Source: Paenibacillus sp. SYP-B3998
GTDB taxonomy: Bacteria; Bacillota; Bacilli; Paenibacillales; NBRC-103111
NCBI RefSeq assembly: GCF_010820665.1
Contig: NZ_JAAIKC010000008.1
Span: forward strand, 1 to 64,000
Direction of reading: 5' to 3'
DNA: 64,000 bases
The stretch's first letter is position 1; each line of letters opens with the position of its first letter. The notes beneath the pieces were generated by a model that made no database searches, had not been told where the DNA came from, and was given only the letters and a program-made list of their open reading frames with translations. Shown piece after piece: positions 16,128 through 25,354 of the stretch. Both the position numbers and the translations under genes were made by a program.

Positions 16128-17336
16128 CTATGAAGCTGAGGTTGGGGAGGACTTGGACGCAGCACTTCTTTTTGATTCTCCAGATAAGGAAAAGTAGGTC
16201 CACATGCGCAGCAGCCGCTCAACTGGCCCCGAGTCAAAGCGTGTTAAATACCAACGACTGGCAAAGAGCTGTGCCGCATAGATAGCAAGTGCGAGCGCAC
16301 ATCCTGCGATAACGCCGATCTTGCCGAACCATCCAAGCCCGTAGCCGTAAAAGAGCGTCGTGCAGATGATCGTTTGCAGCAGATAATTCGTCAAGGATAG
16401 CTTCCCGACGGCTTCGAAGCGTAGAAGCCAAGGCGAAGACTTCGCTGCCATGTATAGCGCGGCAAAGGCGAATATATATCCAAATGATAAGAGGCTCGCG
16501 CCGATCATCTCACCTGCTGCACTCCAACCTTGCCCTGGAAATAGGTGCTTTAGGGATTTCAGGAGCAGTCCTGCGGGAAGGAAGAGCAACATTCGTTTTA
16601 AATAAACGAGCCGCTCGTCATCCGGATTCTGGAACCATTGTTTCTTTGCGGCATACATACCAAATAGAAATAATGGTGCAGCAATGAGTGGAGCGAACAG
16701 CAGCGCGATGAGAATAAATAAGCCATCCATACCAAGCGGATCTGAAGTATTCCGGTGGTGCTTGATTTCTTCGTAGGTGCCCGTTCCATAAATATGGATT
16801 GTTTCCTTGACGTATGTTTCCATACGAGTGCTGCTATCCTTCGTGGAAGGATGATTTGGATCTTCAGGCGCAAACCCGAGCATGCCGGACAGCGACAATA
16901 GGATCAGCCCCCATATTAGCAGCGTTTTGGCCTTCCGATTCATAAATAGGAGCAGAAAAAAGCCCATGCAGCCATAAAAGGTTAAGATATCGCCTTCCCA
17001 CAAAAAGTTGGCATGCACAGCGCCAATAGCGAACAGGAGAAGAAACCGGCGGGACAAATATCGTTTCGGTTTCAAACCTTTGCGCTCTAGATTCTCTTTC
17101 ATCTTAATAAGCCCAAAGCCGAATAGGAATGTGAAAATCGGCATGAAACTGCCCTCGACGAGAATGTTTACGAGAATTTTTGCAATCGAATCTGGTTGAG
17201 ATAAGGAATAGAACTGCATTTCGTCCTTTCCCCATATCCCATATTGAAAAATAAGCATGTTTGCCATCAAAATGCCCAATAAGCTGAATCCCCGCATGCC
17301 ATCGACGATTCGCATTCTGTGTTGTCGTTCAACCAA
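16128..17336 (-). CDS. DUF418 (YeiB-like) membrane protein
   Basis: A polytopic inner-membrane protein of about 400 residues with eight to ten hydrophobic helices. RIVDGMRGFSLLGILMANM at the N-terminus and FGFGLIKMKENLERKG are typical of the YeiB/DUF418 family, and the C-terminal GKLSLTNYLLQTIICTTLFY is its best conserved part. The biochemical function of the family is not established. TTG at 17336 has a good GAGGTGAT in front; an ATG at 17354 lacks one. It is divergent from the two-component pair that follows. Confidence 0.85.
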   Translation of the reverse strand: MVERQHRMRIVDGMRGFSLLGILMANMLIFQYGIWGKDEMQFYSLSQPDSIAKILVNILVEGSFMPIFTFLFGFGLIKMKENLERKGLKPKRYLSRRFLLLFAIGAVHANFLWEGDILTFYGCMGFFLLLFMNRKAKTLLIWGLILLSLSGMLGFAPEDPNHPSTKDSSTRMETYVKETIHIYGTGTYEEIKHHRNTSDPLGMDGLFILIALLFAPLIAAPLFLFGMYAAKKQWFQNPDDERLVYLKRMLLFLPAGLLLKSLKHLFPGQGWSAAGEMIGASLLSFGYIFAFAALYMAAKSSPWLLRFEAVGKLSLTNYLLQTIICTTLFYGYGLGWFGKIGVIAGCALALAIYAAQLFASRWYLTRFDSGPVERLLRMWTYFSLSGESKRSAASKSSPTSAS

Positions 17337-17472
17337 ATCTATCACCTCGACCATAATATAACATGACAGATTGAAGACCAGCTAAAGCTTATCTTAATTT
17401 TGGCTTAACACGGAGGAGCAGCGTTTAGCTCGAATTAAGGTTTATTCGGTATAATACCTTTGGAGGGATTTC

Positions 17473-18186
17473 ATGCACAACGCAAAAATATTATTGATCG
17501 ATGATGAGAAGTCGATTGTTCAATTGATTGAAATGGTATTGCGCAAAGAGGGGTTTCGTCATATTTATTCAGCAGGGACGGGGCAGGAAGCGCTCATGCT
17601 GCTTGCCAAGCACGGGGCGGATATTATTTTGTTGGACGTTATGCTGCCCGACCTAACCGGATTCGAACTGTGTCCGAAAATTCGTGAGCTATCGGATGCG
17701 CACCTTATTTATTTAACAGCAAGAACGTCCGATCTTGATGTACTGACCGGTTTTGCTACTGGTGGAGATGATTATGTGACCAAACCGTTCAATCCGCTCG
17801 GAATCGCGGCAAGAATCAAGGCAAGGCTGCGAAGAGGCGTTCAATCTTCGATACAGCGGACAGAGGACACCCGGAACCGATATGACTTTGGAGCGTTCGT
17901 GTTGGACGAATATGCAGGGGAGCTATTAGTGAATGGCGACTCGGTTCCTTGTCCAGCCCAGGCGTATCAATTGCTGCAGTTTTTGTGTAAAAATCCGAAT
18001 ATCGTTTTCTCCAAGTCGCAATTATATGATGCGGTATGGGGAATCGGGGGAGTCGGAGACGACAATACGGTGATGGTTCATATCCGCAAAATTCGCGAGC
18101 GGATTGAACCGGACCCAAGCGAGCCTCGTTATCTGGTAACGGTACGCGGGCTTGGCTATAAATTAATGAAGGAAAAAAACGGATGA
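17473..18186 (+). CDS. OmpR/PhoB-type response regulator
   Basis: A 237-residue regulator with an N-terminal receiver domain (acidic pocket IDDEKS, phosphoacceptor in IILLDVMLPD, lysine in DDYVTKPFNP) and a C-terminal winged helix ending DDNTVMVHIRKIRERIEPD...VRGLGYKL, which is the OmpR recognition region. Its start has GGAGGGATTTC in front, and it overlaps the kinase gene by four bases. The target genes are not evident; the divergent DUF418 gene is a candidate. Confidence 0.92.
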   Translation: MHNAKILLIDDEKSIVQLIEMVLRKEGFRHIYSAGTGQEALMLLAKHGADIILLDVMLPDLTGFELCPKIRELSDAHLIYLTARTSDLDVLTGFATGGDDYVTKPFNPLGIAARIKARLRRGVQSSIQRTEDTRNRYDFGAFVLDEYAGELLVNGDSVPCPAQAYQLLQFLCKNPNIVFSKSQLYDAVWGIGGVGDDNTVMVHIRKIRERIEPDPSEPRYLVTVRGLGYKLMKEKNG

Positions 18187-19946
18187 GACAGATCAGAAGG
18201 AGGCTTGCCATTCACTTCACTGTTCAGTTTTTTTTCTTATGGGTGTTTGTTATGGTTACCTTGATAGCAGCCCTGCTCTTGATCATTCAATATTTAGTGA
18301 ATCAAGATTTGAAAAGAAACTTTCCTTCAGGGGCCATGGATACCATTATCACGGAAACTGTCTTAAAAGGCGGGGACCTAACAATCCCTTCACGGTGGAT
18401 TTCGCGTCTTACTGAGCGGGGCTACTGGCTGCAAGTCTTAGACGGCAACGGACAAGTTATTTATTCGGCAAACGTGCCTGCACAGTTAAAAACATCTTAT
18501 GGTGTAAGCGATCTTCTCCAAATCCAAGAGACAGGACACTATGAGGTATTTCGAGTAATGACGAAGCTGGATACGACAGAAGGTAAGCCGTTTCTTTATA
18601 TGCTCGGAAGCGAGGATCACGGGGCGGAGAGGCTGCAGGCCTGGTTAAGCTCCTATGTAGAGAATGGGCTGATCCGTTCTGATGCAGTCATAGAGCTTGA
18701 ATCACAGCTTACGCAGTCCAAAGAAAATTTACAAATTATTGATGCTGGGGGACAAATTGTTCAAACGGTCGGCCCCTCGGTGCGCCAGGAGCCTTACCGT
18801 CCTCTGGACTTGATCTCGATGCAGTCGGAACCTGGTAGCTATCCATCGAACATGTCCTTTTATTACGACCAATCTTCGGGATATATCTGGATTCTGCAAG
18901 TTCCCAAGGAAGGGGGCGCTTTTGCCAGCCAGCCCATCCTTCATGATGTCATCCTAGTGCTTGTCATTTCGGGCCTATTCGTGCTGCTGCTGACCTTCGC
19001 TTTCGCAGTATGGCACGGTTACCGTTACGGTCAGCCGTTGCTGCTGTTTGCAGATTGGTTCGAGCGGATGGGACAGGGACACTATCATGAAGCATTAACC
19101 GAGAAGGACCGGAAGAAGGTGTTTCGTAAAAATGGCACAATCCGCTTGCGCTACCGGCTGTATAAAGAAGTCATTGCTGGCTTCTATGACATGGCTACAA
19201 AGTTGGACGCTTCGGAGCAGGAACGGGGGCGTTTAGAGAAGACGAGGGAGGAATGGATGACGGGCATCTCGCATGATCTTAGAACGCCATTGTCGACGAT
19301 ACAAGGCTATGGACACCTGCTAGAAAGCGGTCAATTTGAATGGACGGATGCCGAGCTGGAAGAGATGGGAAAGATGATCAGAGAGAAAGGGAACTTCATG
19401 CTTGATCTGCTTCAGGACTTCTCCTTAACGTTCCAATTAAAAAATAAAGCGATTAGCTTTCCACTCGAAGACATCGAACTGAATGAATTTGTGCGTCGCG
19501 TCGTGCTCAGGTATGTGAATGATGTAACCATTCAGCACGTTTCCTTTGTTTTTGAAGAGGAAGAAACGGATTTGATCGTGAAAGCCAATGCCAAGTGGTT
19601 TCAGCGGATGTTGTACAACTTGATTACGAATGCGGTCAAGCATAATCCAGCAGGTACGCTGATTAAGGTAAAGATGAGAAAAGAGGGGGATGCTGCTCTC
19701 ATCGTCGTGGAAGATAACGGCAAGGGGATGGATGAGGAGACGAAACGGAATTTGTTCGAACGATATTACCGCGGTACGAATACGGAGGAAGGCACTGATG
19801 GAGCGGGACTTGGCATGAGCATTGCCAATGCGATTGTTACCGCACATCATGGCACGATCAAAGTGGAGTCCCAAATAGGCAGGGGGACGAGAGTTATTTT
19901 GCGGTTTCCTCAGGCCCCGTTTCGCAGCCCTGACACGGTTCATTAG
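18183..19946 (+). CDS. Membrane sensor histidine kinase
   Basis: A kinase of 587 residues. Membrane helices lie at about 12-38 and 255-282, with an extracellular sensor of some 215 residues between them that resembles nothing I can name. HisKA follows with H364 in GISHDLRTPLS, and HATPase motifs are NLITNAVKHNPAG (N box), VVEDNGKGMD (G1) and GAGLGMSIAN (G2). It is coupled to the response regulator gene and closed by a strong terminator. The signal is unknown. Confidence 0.92.
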   Translation: MRQIRRRLAIHFTVQFFFLWVFVMVTLIAALLLIIQYLVNQDLKRNFPSGAMDTIITETVLKGGDLTIPSRWISRLTERGYWLQVLDGNGQVIYSANVPAQLKTSYGVSDLLQIQETGHYEVFRVMTKLDTTEGKPFLYMLGSEDHGAERLQAWLSSYVENGLIRSDAVIELESQLTQSKENLQIIDAGGQIVQTVGPSVRQEPYRPLDLISMQSEPGSYPSNMSFYYDQSSGYIWILQVPKEGGAFASQPILHDVILVLVISGLFVLLLTFAFAVWHGYRYGQPLLLFADWFERMGQGHYHEALTEKDRKKVFRKNGTIRLRYRLYKEVIAGFYDMATKLDASEQERGRLEKTREEWMTGISHDLRTPLSTIQGYGHLLESGQFEWTDAELEEMGKMIREKGNFMLDLLQDFSLTFQLKNKAISFPLEDIELNEFVRRVVLRYVNDVTIQHVSFVFEEEETDLIVKANAKWFQRMLYNLITNAVKHNPAGTLIKVKMRKEGDAALIVVEDNGKGMDEETKRNLFERYYRGTNTEEGTDGAGLGMSIANAIVTAHHGTIKVESQIGRGTRVILRFPQAPFRSPDTVH

Positions 19947-19970
19947 ATGAGCATCGAACCTGTGTTTAAT

Positions 19971-20010
19971 AAAAAAATCTTCCTCATTTCATGCTGAGGA
20001 AGATTTTTTT
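19971..20010. terminator. Bidirectional terminator between kinase and queF
   Basis: AAAAAATCTTCCTCA and TGAGGAAGATTTTTT form a near-perfect long stem with an 8-base loop. A run of A on one side and T on the other lets it serve the plus-strand kinase and the minus-strand queF. Confidence 0.85.
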
Positions 20011-20026
20011 ATTAGCTTTTTATAGA

Positions 20027-20527
20027 TTACCGATTATCTATTTTTTCCGGATACAGGTCATGGTTCATGAGTCGATGCTCAGCCATAGCTTCGTATTTGG
20101 TTCCAGGCTGTCCATAATTGCAATAAGGATCGATGGAAATACCGCCGCGTGGCGTGAATTTTCCCCATACTTCGATGTAGCGCGGGTCCATAAGGTCGAT
20201 TAAATCATTCATGATGATATTGACGCAGTCTTCGTGGAAATCGCCGTGGTTCCTGAAGCTGAACAAATACAGTTTGAGCGATTTGCTCTCAACCATTTTA
20301 ATGTTCGGAATGTAGGAGATATAGAGCGTTGCGAAGTCCGGCTGTCCCGTTACAGGACATAGGCTTGTGAATTCCGGGAAGTTGAATTTGACGAAATAAG
20401 CGCGGTCAGGGTGCTTGTTATCGAAGGCTTCCAATAATTTCGGGTCATAGTTGAAAATGTACTGGGTCCCTTGGTTACCTAACAAGGTAATGTCTTTCAA
20501 ATCTGCGTGACTTCTTCCTGCTGACAT
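20027..20527 (-). CDS. queF: NADPH-dependent 7-cyano-7-deazaguanine reductase
   Basis: A 166-residue enzyme of the short, YkvM-type QueF class. It reduces preQ0 to preQ1 in queuosine biosynthesis. [15 protein letters not shown] contains the cysteine that forms the thioimide and the neighbouring aspartate. [15 protein letters not shown] is the QueF motif that binds NADPH, and FHED follows. It stands alone; no other que gene is in the window. A preQ1-I riboswitch with terminator lies in its leader, giving product feedback. Start ATG is preceded by AAAGGGG. Confidence 0.96.
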   Translation of the reverse strand: MSAGRSHADLKDITLLGNQGTQYIFNYDPKLLEAFDNKHPDRAYFVKFNFPEFTSLCPVTGQPDFATLYISYIPNIKMVESKSLKLYLFSFRNHGDFHEDCVNIIMNDLIDLMDPRYIEVWGKFTPRGGISIDPYCNYGQPGTKYEAMAEHRLMNHDLYPEKIDNR

Positions 20528-20605
20528 GGGTAAAATCCCCTTTCTTTTCTAAACGAAAAGAAGACTCAGACGCTTGAAATCGGCTCTGTTTCAAACTAAT
20601 AAACA

Positions 20606-20675
20606 CGAAAAAAACGATACCTAGGGTACGTTTCTCCTTAGTTTTTTATAGAGGGAATTTGCGAACCTCTCCTAT
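20606..20675 (-). promoter_or_regulatory. PreQ1-I riboswitch with intrinsic terminator before queF
   Basis: On the minus strand the aptamer (20675 down to about 20636) has an AGAGG/CCTCT stem, a loop starting TTCGCAAATT with the cytosine expected to pair with preQ1, and the A-rich tail ATAAAAAACTAAGG that forms the pseudoknot. This is the preQ1 class I pattern. Directly after it AACG-TACC and GGTA-CGTT form a hairpin followed by TTTTTTT, the terminator. About 80 bases separate it from queF. Between 20676 and 20934 I see no gene. Confidence 0.88.
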
Positions 20676-20934
20676 GAGCGTTAATAACTCGTAGATGTGT
20701 CTTCTTTAGTTTTCACTAGAAACTCTACCACAACCACTCAAAAAATGCATCAATAATATGTTAATACACATTATTTGGAAACGGAGGGTGCTTATAGCCA
20801 AGTCGAGGAGCGCCATTGTATACTGTCTATAAGCTTTATTTCCGCTGTTTTGCAGCAAGATAATTAGGATTCCGTAAGAAGGTTCAAAATGGTTTTTTAA
20901 ATATCCGAATTGGGTAGGTAGGGTGAAATGAACC

Positions 20935-22764
20935 ATGACAATTGTAAAAGGAAATTCTCTTAAAGATCCAGTGACTGCCCTTTTTGAACTTGCGCCAATC
21001 GGTGTAGTGATGATTGAGGAAAATGGTCAAATCTTAAAAGTAAATGCCATTTTCTCTCGATTTATTGGCTATACAGAAGAAGAATTACTTCAAATGAGTG
21101 TTCATGAGTTTACGCATCCTGAAGATCGCATAATTACAAGTAAGCGTCTTACCTTTATCGATCAAGCCCCAGCCACTTTTCACATGGAGAAACGGTATTT
21201 GCATAAAGAAGGGCATATTATTTGGGGGCTTGTTCAGGGATTAAGCAAAAACAGCGACATTTCACAACAACATACAACTAACTACATAGCATTGATTCAA
21301 GATATAACCCAGATAAAAAGACAAGAGGAAGAGTTAAGAGCAACGAAGGAGAAATACGAATCTTTCATTCAAAACTCATCCGATGCCATTATGATTTATG
21401 ATTTAGAAGGCCATGTGCTGCAAGTTAACAAGGCTTTCACGCAATTATCTGGCTGGCAGGAAGATGAAGTAATGGGTGTGAAGCTGCCAATAACGTCTTC
21501 GGACCAACGATTAAAGTTTGAAGGGATTATTCATAAAGTAATTCTTGGCCAATTCGTACATAATTTAGAGACTGTACAAAAACATAAGGATGGAACGGAT
21601 ATAGAGGTGAGTATGTCCGTTTCGCCCATCAGAAATGTGCATGGAGATGTCATTATGCTGGCGGCTATTTTGCGCGATTTGACTGTACAGAAAGCGTTAT
21701 CTCGTCAAGCCAAGCAGCATGAAGCTTCATTTAAACATCTTGTGGAAAATTGGCCGGATGCGTTCATGATTGTAAAAAAAGGCGTCTGGGTATATAGCAA
21801 TCCGGCAGGTCTAGCCTTGCTTGGAGCGAGTCAAGCCGAGCAAGTGATAGGTCACTCTGTGTGTACTTTCCATGATCCCGAAGAACATCCGGATATTCAG
21901 AAGCGGTTAGCAAAGGGCCATCAAGGTAAAATTTACCGTGCGCAGCTTCAGAAATTTACACGTTTGGACGGTCAGACCATCCACGTTGAAATGACGAGTA
22001 TACCTGCTGTTTATGAGGATGAGCCCGCTTTTCATCTGCTGCTTCGCGATGTGACAGAACATATCAAAACCGAAGAGCTAATGCGTGTATCGGATAAACT
22101 TAACGCCGTCGGACAGTTGGCGGCTGGCATCGCTCATGAGATCCGTAATCCGTTAACGGCTATTAAAGGTTTCGTTCAGCTTACGCAAATCAGATACCCA
22201 GACTCCCATCATTATTTTGACATTATTAGATCAGAAATAGAGCGCATCGAACTTATTACGGGGGAGCTCCTTCTTTTAGCGAAGCCCAGTCTTAAGACCG
22301 AACAAGCGATGGATTTATGCGAAATCATTAATCAAGTGAGTCCTCTAGTAGAAACACAAGGGATGCTGAATAATGTGCAAATCGTACGCGATTTCAAGGC
22401 AAATCACCTTGCTGTTCTATGCGATAGTAATCAGTTGAAGCAGGTGTTTATCAATTTACTTAAGAATGCCATCGAAGCGATGCCAAGCGGTGGAGAAATC
22501 AAAATTGTAGTCGAGCTAGAAGAAGGAAATATTAAAGTGACCATTACGGATCAAGGTCCTGGCATTCCTTTCGATCAGTTGAGCAGTATCGGACAGCCTT
22601 TTTTTACAACGAAACTAAATGGTACAGGCCTGGGTCTTGTTGTTAGTTATAAAATTATTCAAAATCACGGAGGGACGATTTCCGTTGAAAATATGCCCGA
22701 TCAGGGCGCCGCTTTCACCATTAAGCTGCCTCGTGTAGGTTCAGATTCCGGGGATTCGCATTGA
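20935..22764 (+). CDS. Cytoplasmic PAS-domain sensor histidine kinase
   Basis: A soluble kinase of 609 residues without membrane helices. Three PAS domains occupy about 10-125 (ELAPIGVVMIEENG), 140-255 (SSDAIMIYDLEGHVLQVN) and 265-375 (WPDAFMIVKKGVWVYSNP). HisKA follows with H401 in AAGIAHEIRNPL, then the ATPase domain with NLLKNAIEAMPSG and GTGLGLVVSYKI. This architecture resembles the sporulation kinases of Bacillales (KinA/KinE class), so a role in feeding the phosphorelay is plausible but not shown. No response regulator gene is adjacent. Confidence 0.9.
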   Translation: MTIVKGNSLKDPVTALFELAPIGVVMIEENGQILKVNAIFSRFIGYTEEELLQMSVHEFTHPEDRIITSKRLTFIDQAPATFHMEKRYLHKEGHIIWGLVQGLSKNSDISQQHTTNYIALIQDITQIKRQEEELRATKEKYESFIQNSSDAIMIYDLEGHVLQVNKAFTQLSGWQEDEVMGVKLPITSSDQRLKFEGIIHKVILGQFVHNLETVQKHKDGTDIEVSMSVSPIRNVHGDVIMLAAILRDLTVQKALSRQAKQHEASFKHLVENWPDAFMIVKKGVWVYSNPAGLALLGASQAEQVIGHSVCTFHDPEEHPDIQKRLAKGHQGKIYRAQLQKFTRLDGQTIHVEMTSIPAVYEDEPAFHLLLRDVTEHIKTEELMRVSDKLNAVGQLAAGIAHEIRNPLTAIKGFVQLTQIRYPDSHHYFDIIRSEIERIELITGELLLLAKPSLKTEQAMDLCEIINQVSPLVETQGMLNNVQIVRDFKANHLAVLCDSNQLKQVFINLLKNAIEAMPSGGEIKIVVELEEGNIKVTITDQGPGIPFDQLSSIGQPFFTTKLNGTGLGLVVSYKIIQNHGGTISVENMPDQGAAFTIKLPRVGSDSGDSH

Positions 22765-22830
22765 TGCCTGTTCGGTTAGCGTGTAAAATAGAAAGTAGAT
22801 TAGGTGAGAGTGAGATGGAGGTAACAAAGG

Positions 22831-23775
22831 TTGAAGGCGTATCTAGAGCTATTGCAAGACATCTTAGACAACGGCACGAGAAAAGAAGATCGTACAGGAA
22901 CCGGAACGATCTCGGTATTTGGAAGGCAACTTCGTTTTGACCTATCCAAAGAATTTCCATTACTAACGACCAAAAGAGTGCCCTTTCGATTAATTGCCAG
23001 TGAATTACTGTGGTTTATTAAAGGCGATACCAATATTCGCTATCTGCTTCAGCATAACAACCATATTTGGAATGAATGGGCGTTTAAGAAATGGGTAGAA
23101 AGCGTTGATTATTCTGGACCGGATATGAGTAACTTTGGTCTTCGTTCGCAGCAGGACGAGTCGTTCAAGCAGGAATATGACATGCAAATGAGCATATTCG
23201 TTCAGCGTATACTGGAAGACGAGGTCTTTGCGGGGCAATATGGTGAATTAGGGGACGTTTACGGTAAACAATGGCGAGATTGGACAACGCGGCAGGGAGG
23301 AACGATTGATCAACTGAAAGAGGCTATTCACACGATCAAGACGAATCCGGATTCCCGTAGAATCCTTGTATCGGCTTGGAACCCCGAAGATGTGCCGAGC
23401 ATGGCGCTCCCGCCATGTCATATGTTGTTCCAATTTTATGTGGCGGAGGGCAGGCTGTCTTGTCAATTGTATCAACGAAGCGGAGATACGTTTCTTGGCA
23501 TCCCTTTCAATATTGCCAGTTATGCGCTTTTAACCCATCTGATTGCTCATGAGTGCGGCCTTCAAGTTGGAGAGTTCGTACATACGATCGGAGATGCTCA
23601 TATTTACACGAATCACCTTGAACAAATTCAGACGCAGCTCGGTCGCGAACCGCGAGATCTGCCAACCCTCAAGCTGAATGCAGATGTGAATTCGGTGTTT
23701 GAGTTTGAAATGAGCGACATTGAGATCGTCGACTATCATCCACATCCAACGATTAAAGCTCCCGTAGCTGTATAA
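22831..23775 (+). CDS. thyA: Thymidylate synthase
   Basis: Makes dTMP from dUMP with methylenetetrahydrofolate. At 314 residues it is of the long type with an insertion of about 50 residues in the small domain (near 85-135), as in Lactobacillus casei, rather than the 264-residue E. coli type. Seen are the N-terminal [19 protein letters not shown], the catalytic cysteine in [33 protein letters not shown] and [11 protein letters not shown]. The start is TTG behind GGAGGTAA. It forms a cluster with folA, which regenerates its cofactor. Confidence 0.97.
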   Translation: MKAYLELLQDILDNGTRKEDRTGTGTISVFGRQLRFDLSKEFPLLTTKRVPFRLIASELLWFIKGDTNIRYLLQHNNHIWNEWAFKKWVESVDYSGPDMSNFGLRSQQDESFKQEYDMQMSIFVQRILEDEVFAGQYGELGDVYGKQWRDWTTRQGGTIDQLKEAIHTIKTNPDSRRILVSAWNPEDVPSMALPPCHMLFQFYVAEGRLSCQLYQRSGDTFLGIPFNIASYALLTHLIAHECGLQVGEFVHTIGDAHIYTNHLEQIQTQLGREPRDLPTLKLNADVNSVFEFEMSDIEIVDYHPHPTIKAPVAV

Positions 23776-23805
23776 TTATAATGAACGGAAGGACGTGAGC
23801 TTGTT

Positions 23806-24294
23806 ATGAGTATCTCATTTATTTTTGCGATGGATCGGAATCGAGCGATTGGTATCAACAATAAGCTGCCTTGGCATTTACCGGCGGATTTGAAATTTTT
23901 TAAATCAGTTACAATGGGGCATCCCATCCTTATGGGGCGCAAAACGTATGAATCCATCGGTAAACCGCTACCTGGCAGACGCAATATTATATTGACACAG
24001 AATGCGGAGTTCCAAGCGGAGGGGTGCGAGGTTGTTCATTCCGTTGATGAAGTGGTGGGAATGTTCCGTGACGAAGAGCTATTCGTGATCGGCGGCGCGG
24101 AAATTTTCAAGCTGTTGGCTGTCAACGTAGAGCGTAAGTATGTTACTTACATTGATGATGAGTTTGAGGCGGATACCTATTTTGCTGAAACAGACTTATC
24201 GGAATGGACATTAGTTTCTACGGAACAAGGCGAGCGCAATGAGAAAAATCCATACGACTATTACTTCCGAATCTATGATAGAAAGAAGGCTTAG
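23806..24294 (+). CDS. folA: Dihydrofolate reductase
   Basis: A 162-residue enzyme that reduces dihydrofolate to tetrahydrofolate with NADPH. The N-terminal IFAMDRNRAIGINNKLPWHLPADL is the substrate-site signature with the acidic residue in the following helix. MGRKTYESIGKPLPGR binds cofactor, and FVIGGAEIFKL is the glycine pair near the nicotinamide. It lies 30 bases after thyA behind GGAAGGACGTGAG, and the YciI gene follows three bases after its stop. Confidence 0.96.
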   Translation: MSISFIFAMDRNRAIGINNKLPWHLPADLKFFKSVTMGHPILMGRKTYESIGKPLPGRRNIILTQNAEFQAEGCEVVHSVDEVVGMFRDEELFVIGGAEIFKLLAVNVERKYVTYIDDEFEADTYFAETDLSEWTLVSTEQGERNEKNPYDYYFRIYDRKKA

Positions 24295-24297
24295 TCC

Positions 24298-24561
24298 ATG
24301 AAATATTTCGCTGTATTCCTGCAAATGAAGGATGAAGAGTTGAGTAAACAGTATCGTCCCGAGCATCTCGTCTATTTAGAGAAGCTCAGAAATGAAGGGA
24401 AGATATATGCGAATGGACGCTTTGTAGATGGCTGGGGAGGTCTTGTGATTTATAAGGCCGAGACGTTGGAGGAAGCGAAGATACTCGCTGAGGAAGATCC
24501 GATTGTAAAAGTGGGAGCTAGACATTGCCAAATTCATGAATGGGAACTGGTTATTGCTTAA
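24298..24561 (+). CDS. YciI family protein
   Basis: An 87-residue ferredoxin-like-fold protein of the YciI/YCII family, which is related to muconolactone isomerase. Recognisable are the N-terminal KYFAVFLQM, the conserved histidine in RPEHLVYLEKL, ANGRFVDGWGGLVIYKAETLEEA and the end HEWELVIA. The precise reaction of the family is unclear. It is the last gene of the thyA-folA group and a terminator follows at once. Confidence 0.85.
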   Translation: MKYFAVFLQMKDEELSKQYRPEHLVYLEKLRNEGKIYANGRFVDGWGGLVIYKAETLEEAKILAEEDPIVKVGARHCQIHEWELVIA

Positions 24562-24565
24562 AATC

Positions 24566-24612
24566 AAAAATCCCCGAGATGCCTCTGCCTGAGCAGAGGG
24601 TTCTCGGGGATT
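24566..24612. terminator. Convergent terminator after the thyA-folA-yciI group
   Basis: AAATCCCCGAGA and TCTCGGGGATTT form the outer stem and CCTCTGC/GCAGAGG the inner stem. T and A runs at the two ends let it work for the minus-strand copper protein gene as well. Confidence 0.85.
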
Positions 24613-24616
24613 TGTT

Positions 24617-25255
24617 TTATTTGCGTTTTCTCACGAGTGAAACGATTAAGGCTAAAGCGCCTAATACGACTGCTGCGATTGACAGATACAGCGCCGTATT
24701 GGAAGAAGAAGAGGAAGAATTACTACCCTCAGCTGCTTTTCCAGTCTTTGTTTGACCATGGCTGTCTGTAGTTGTTCCGCCAGCTGCTTTTGCTTTAACC
24801 GTTGTTACAGATGCAGGTTTATCTGCTCCGTCAGCGCCAACCCATTCGACAACACTGCCATCTTTGTAAGTTTGGTAGGCTTTCCAGACGATTTGTGTAG
24901 CAGCATCCGCTACTTTACCTTGCATATTGAAATCGCCGAATTCCGTGCTAGCTAATCCGTCTCCAGCAGCTTTCCAGATGACGCCTGTGATTTTACCTGA
25001 GGTATCTTTGGTAATTTCATAAGTCCAACCTGCTTTAGGTTCAAAGCGGGAAATCGCAACGGAGTCTAATGGGAACTTCACTTCTACTTTAACAGTTGGA
25101 ATTTCTTTCTCACTTGGAACACGCACGGTGAATTTCTCGTAAGTGCCTTGTGTTGTTTCTTTCGGGTATACCACGACATGGGCGCTTGCAATTCCAGCAA
25201 GCAACATGGAGCAAACAAGTAAAAGAGATAGATTTAACATTAATTTTTTTAACAC
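24617..25255 (-). CDS. YcnI-like (DUF1775) copper-binding surface protein
   Basis: A 212-residue exported protein. The signal peptide ends at ASA, so the mature chain starts with His26 (HVVVYPKETTQG); in this family the N-terminal His and a nearby Trp bind copper. VRVPSEKEIPTVKVEVKFP and WTYEITKDTSG follow, with WKAYQTYKDG later. A low-complexity Ser/Ala/Lys linker leads to a membrane anchor (188-208) and a RKRK tail. It is usually beside a CopCD gene; here that gene lies at 56471. It follows a two-component pair by 100 bp. Confidence 0.88.
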   Translation of the reverse strand: MLKKLMLNLSLLLVCSMLLAGIASAHVVVYPKETTQGTYEKFTVRVPSEKEIPTVKVEVKFPLDSVAISRFEPKAGWTYEITKDTSGKITGVIWKAAGDGLASTEFGDFNMQGKVADAATQIVWKAYQTYKDGSVVEWVGADGADKPASVTTVKAKAAGGTTTDSHGQTKTGKAAEGSNSSSSSSNTALYLSIAAVVLGALALIVSLVRKRK

Positions 25256-25354
25256 AGTTTGTATTCCCCTTTCGAATCAATAGCTTATATCATGAAGTCC
25301 ATCTTACCTGAACGACAAGTAAAACCATATGACTCGAACGGGCTATTTATTCGA

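Noticed and set aside
20676-20936. A 76-codon minus-strand frame upstream of the riboswitch
   Set aside because: No ribosome site, it ends within the leader region of queF, and the composition does not look coding.
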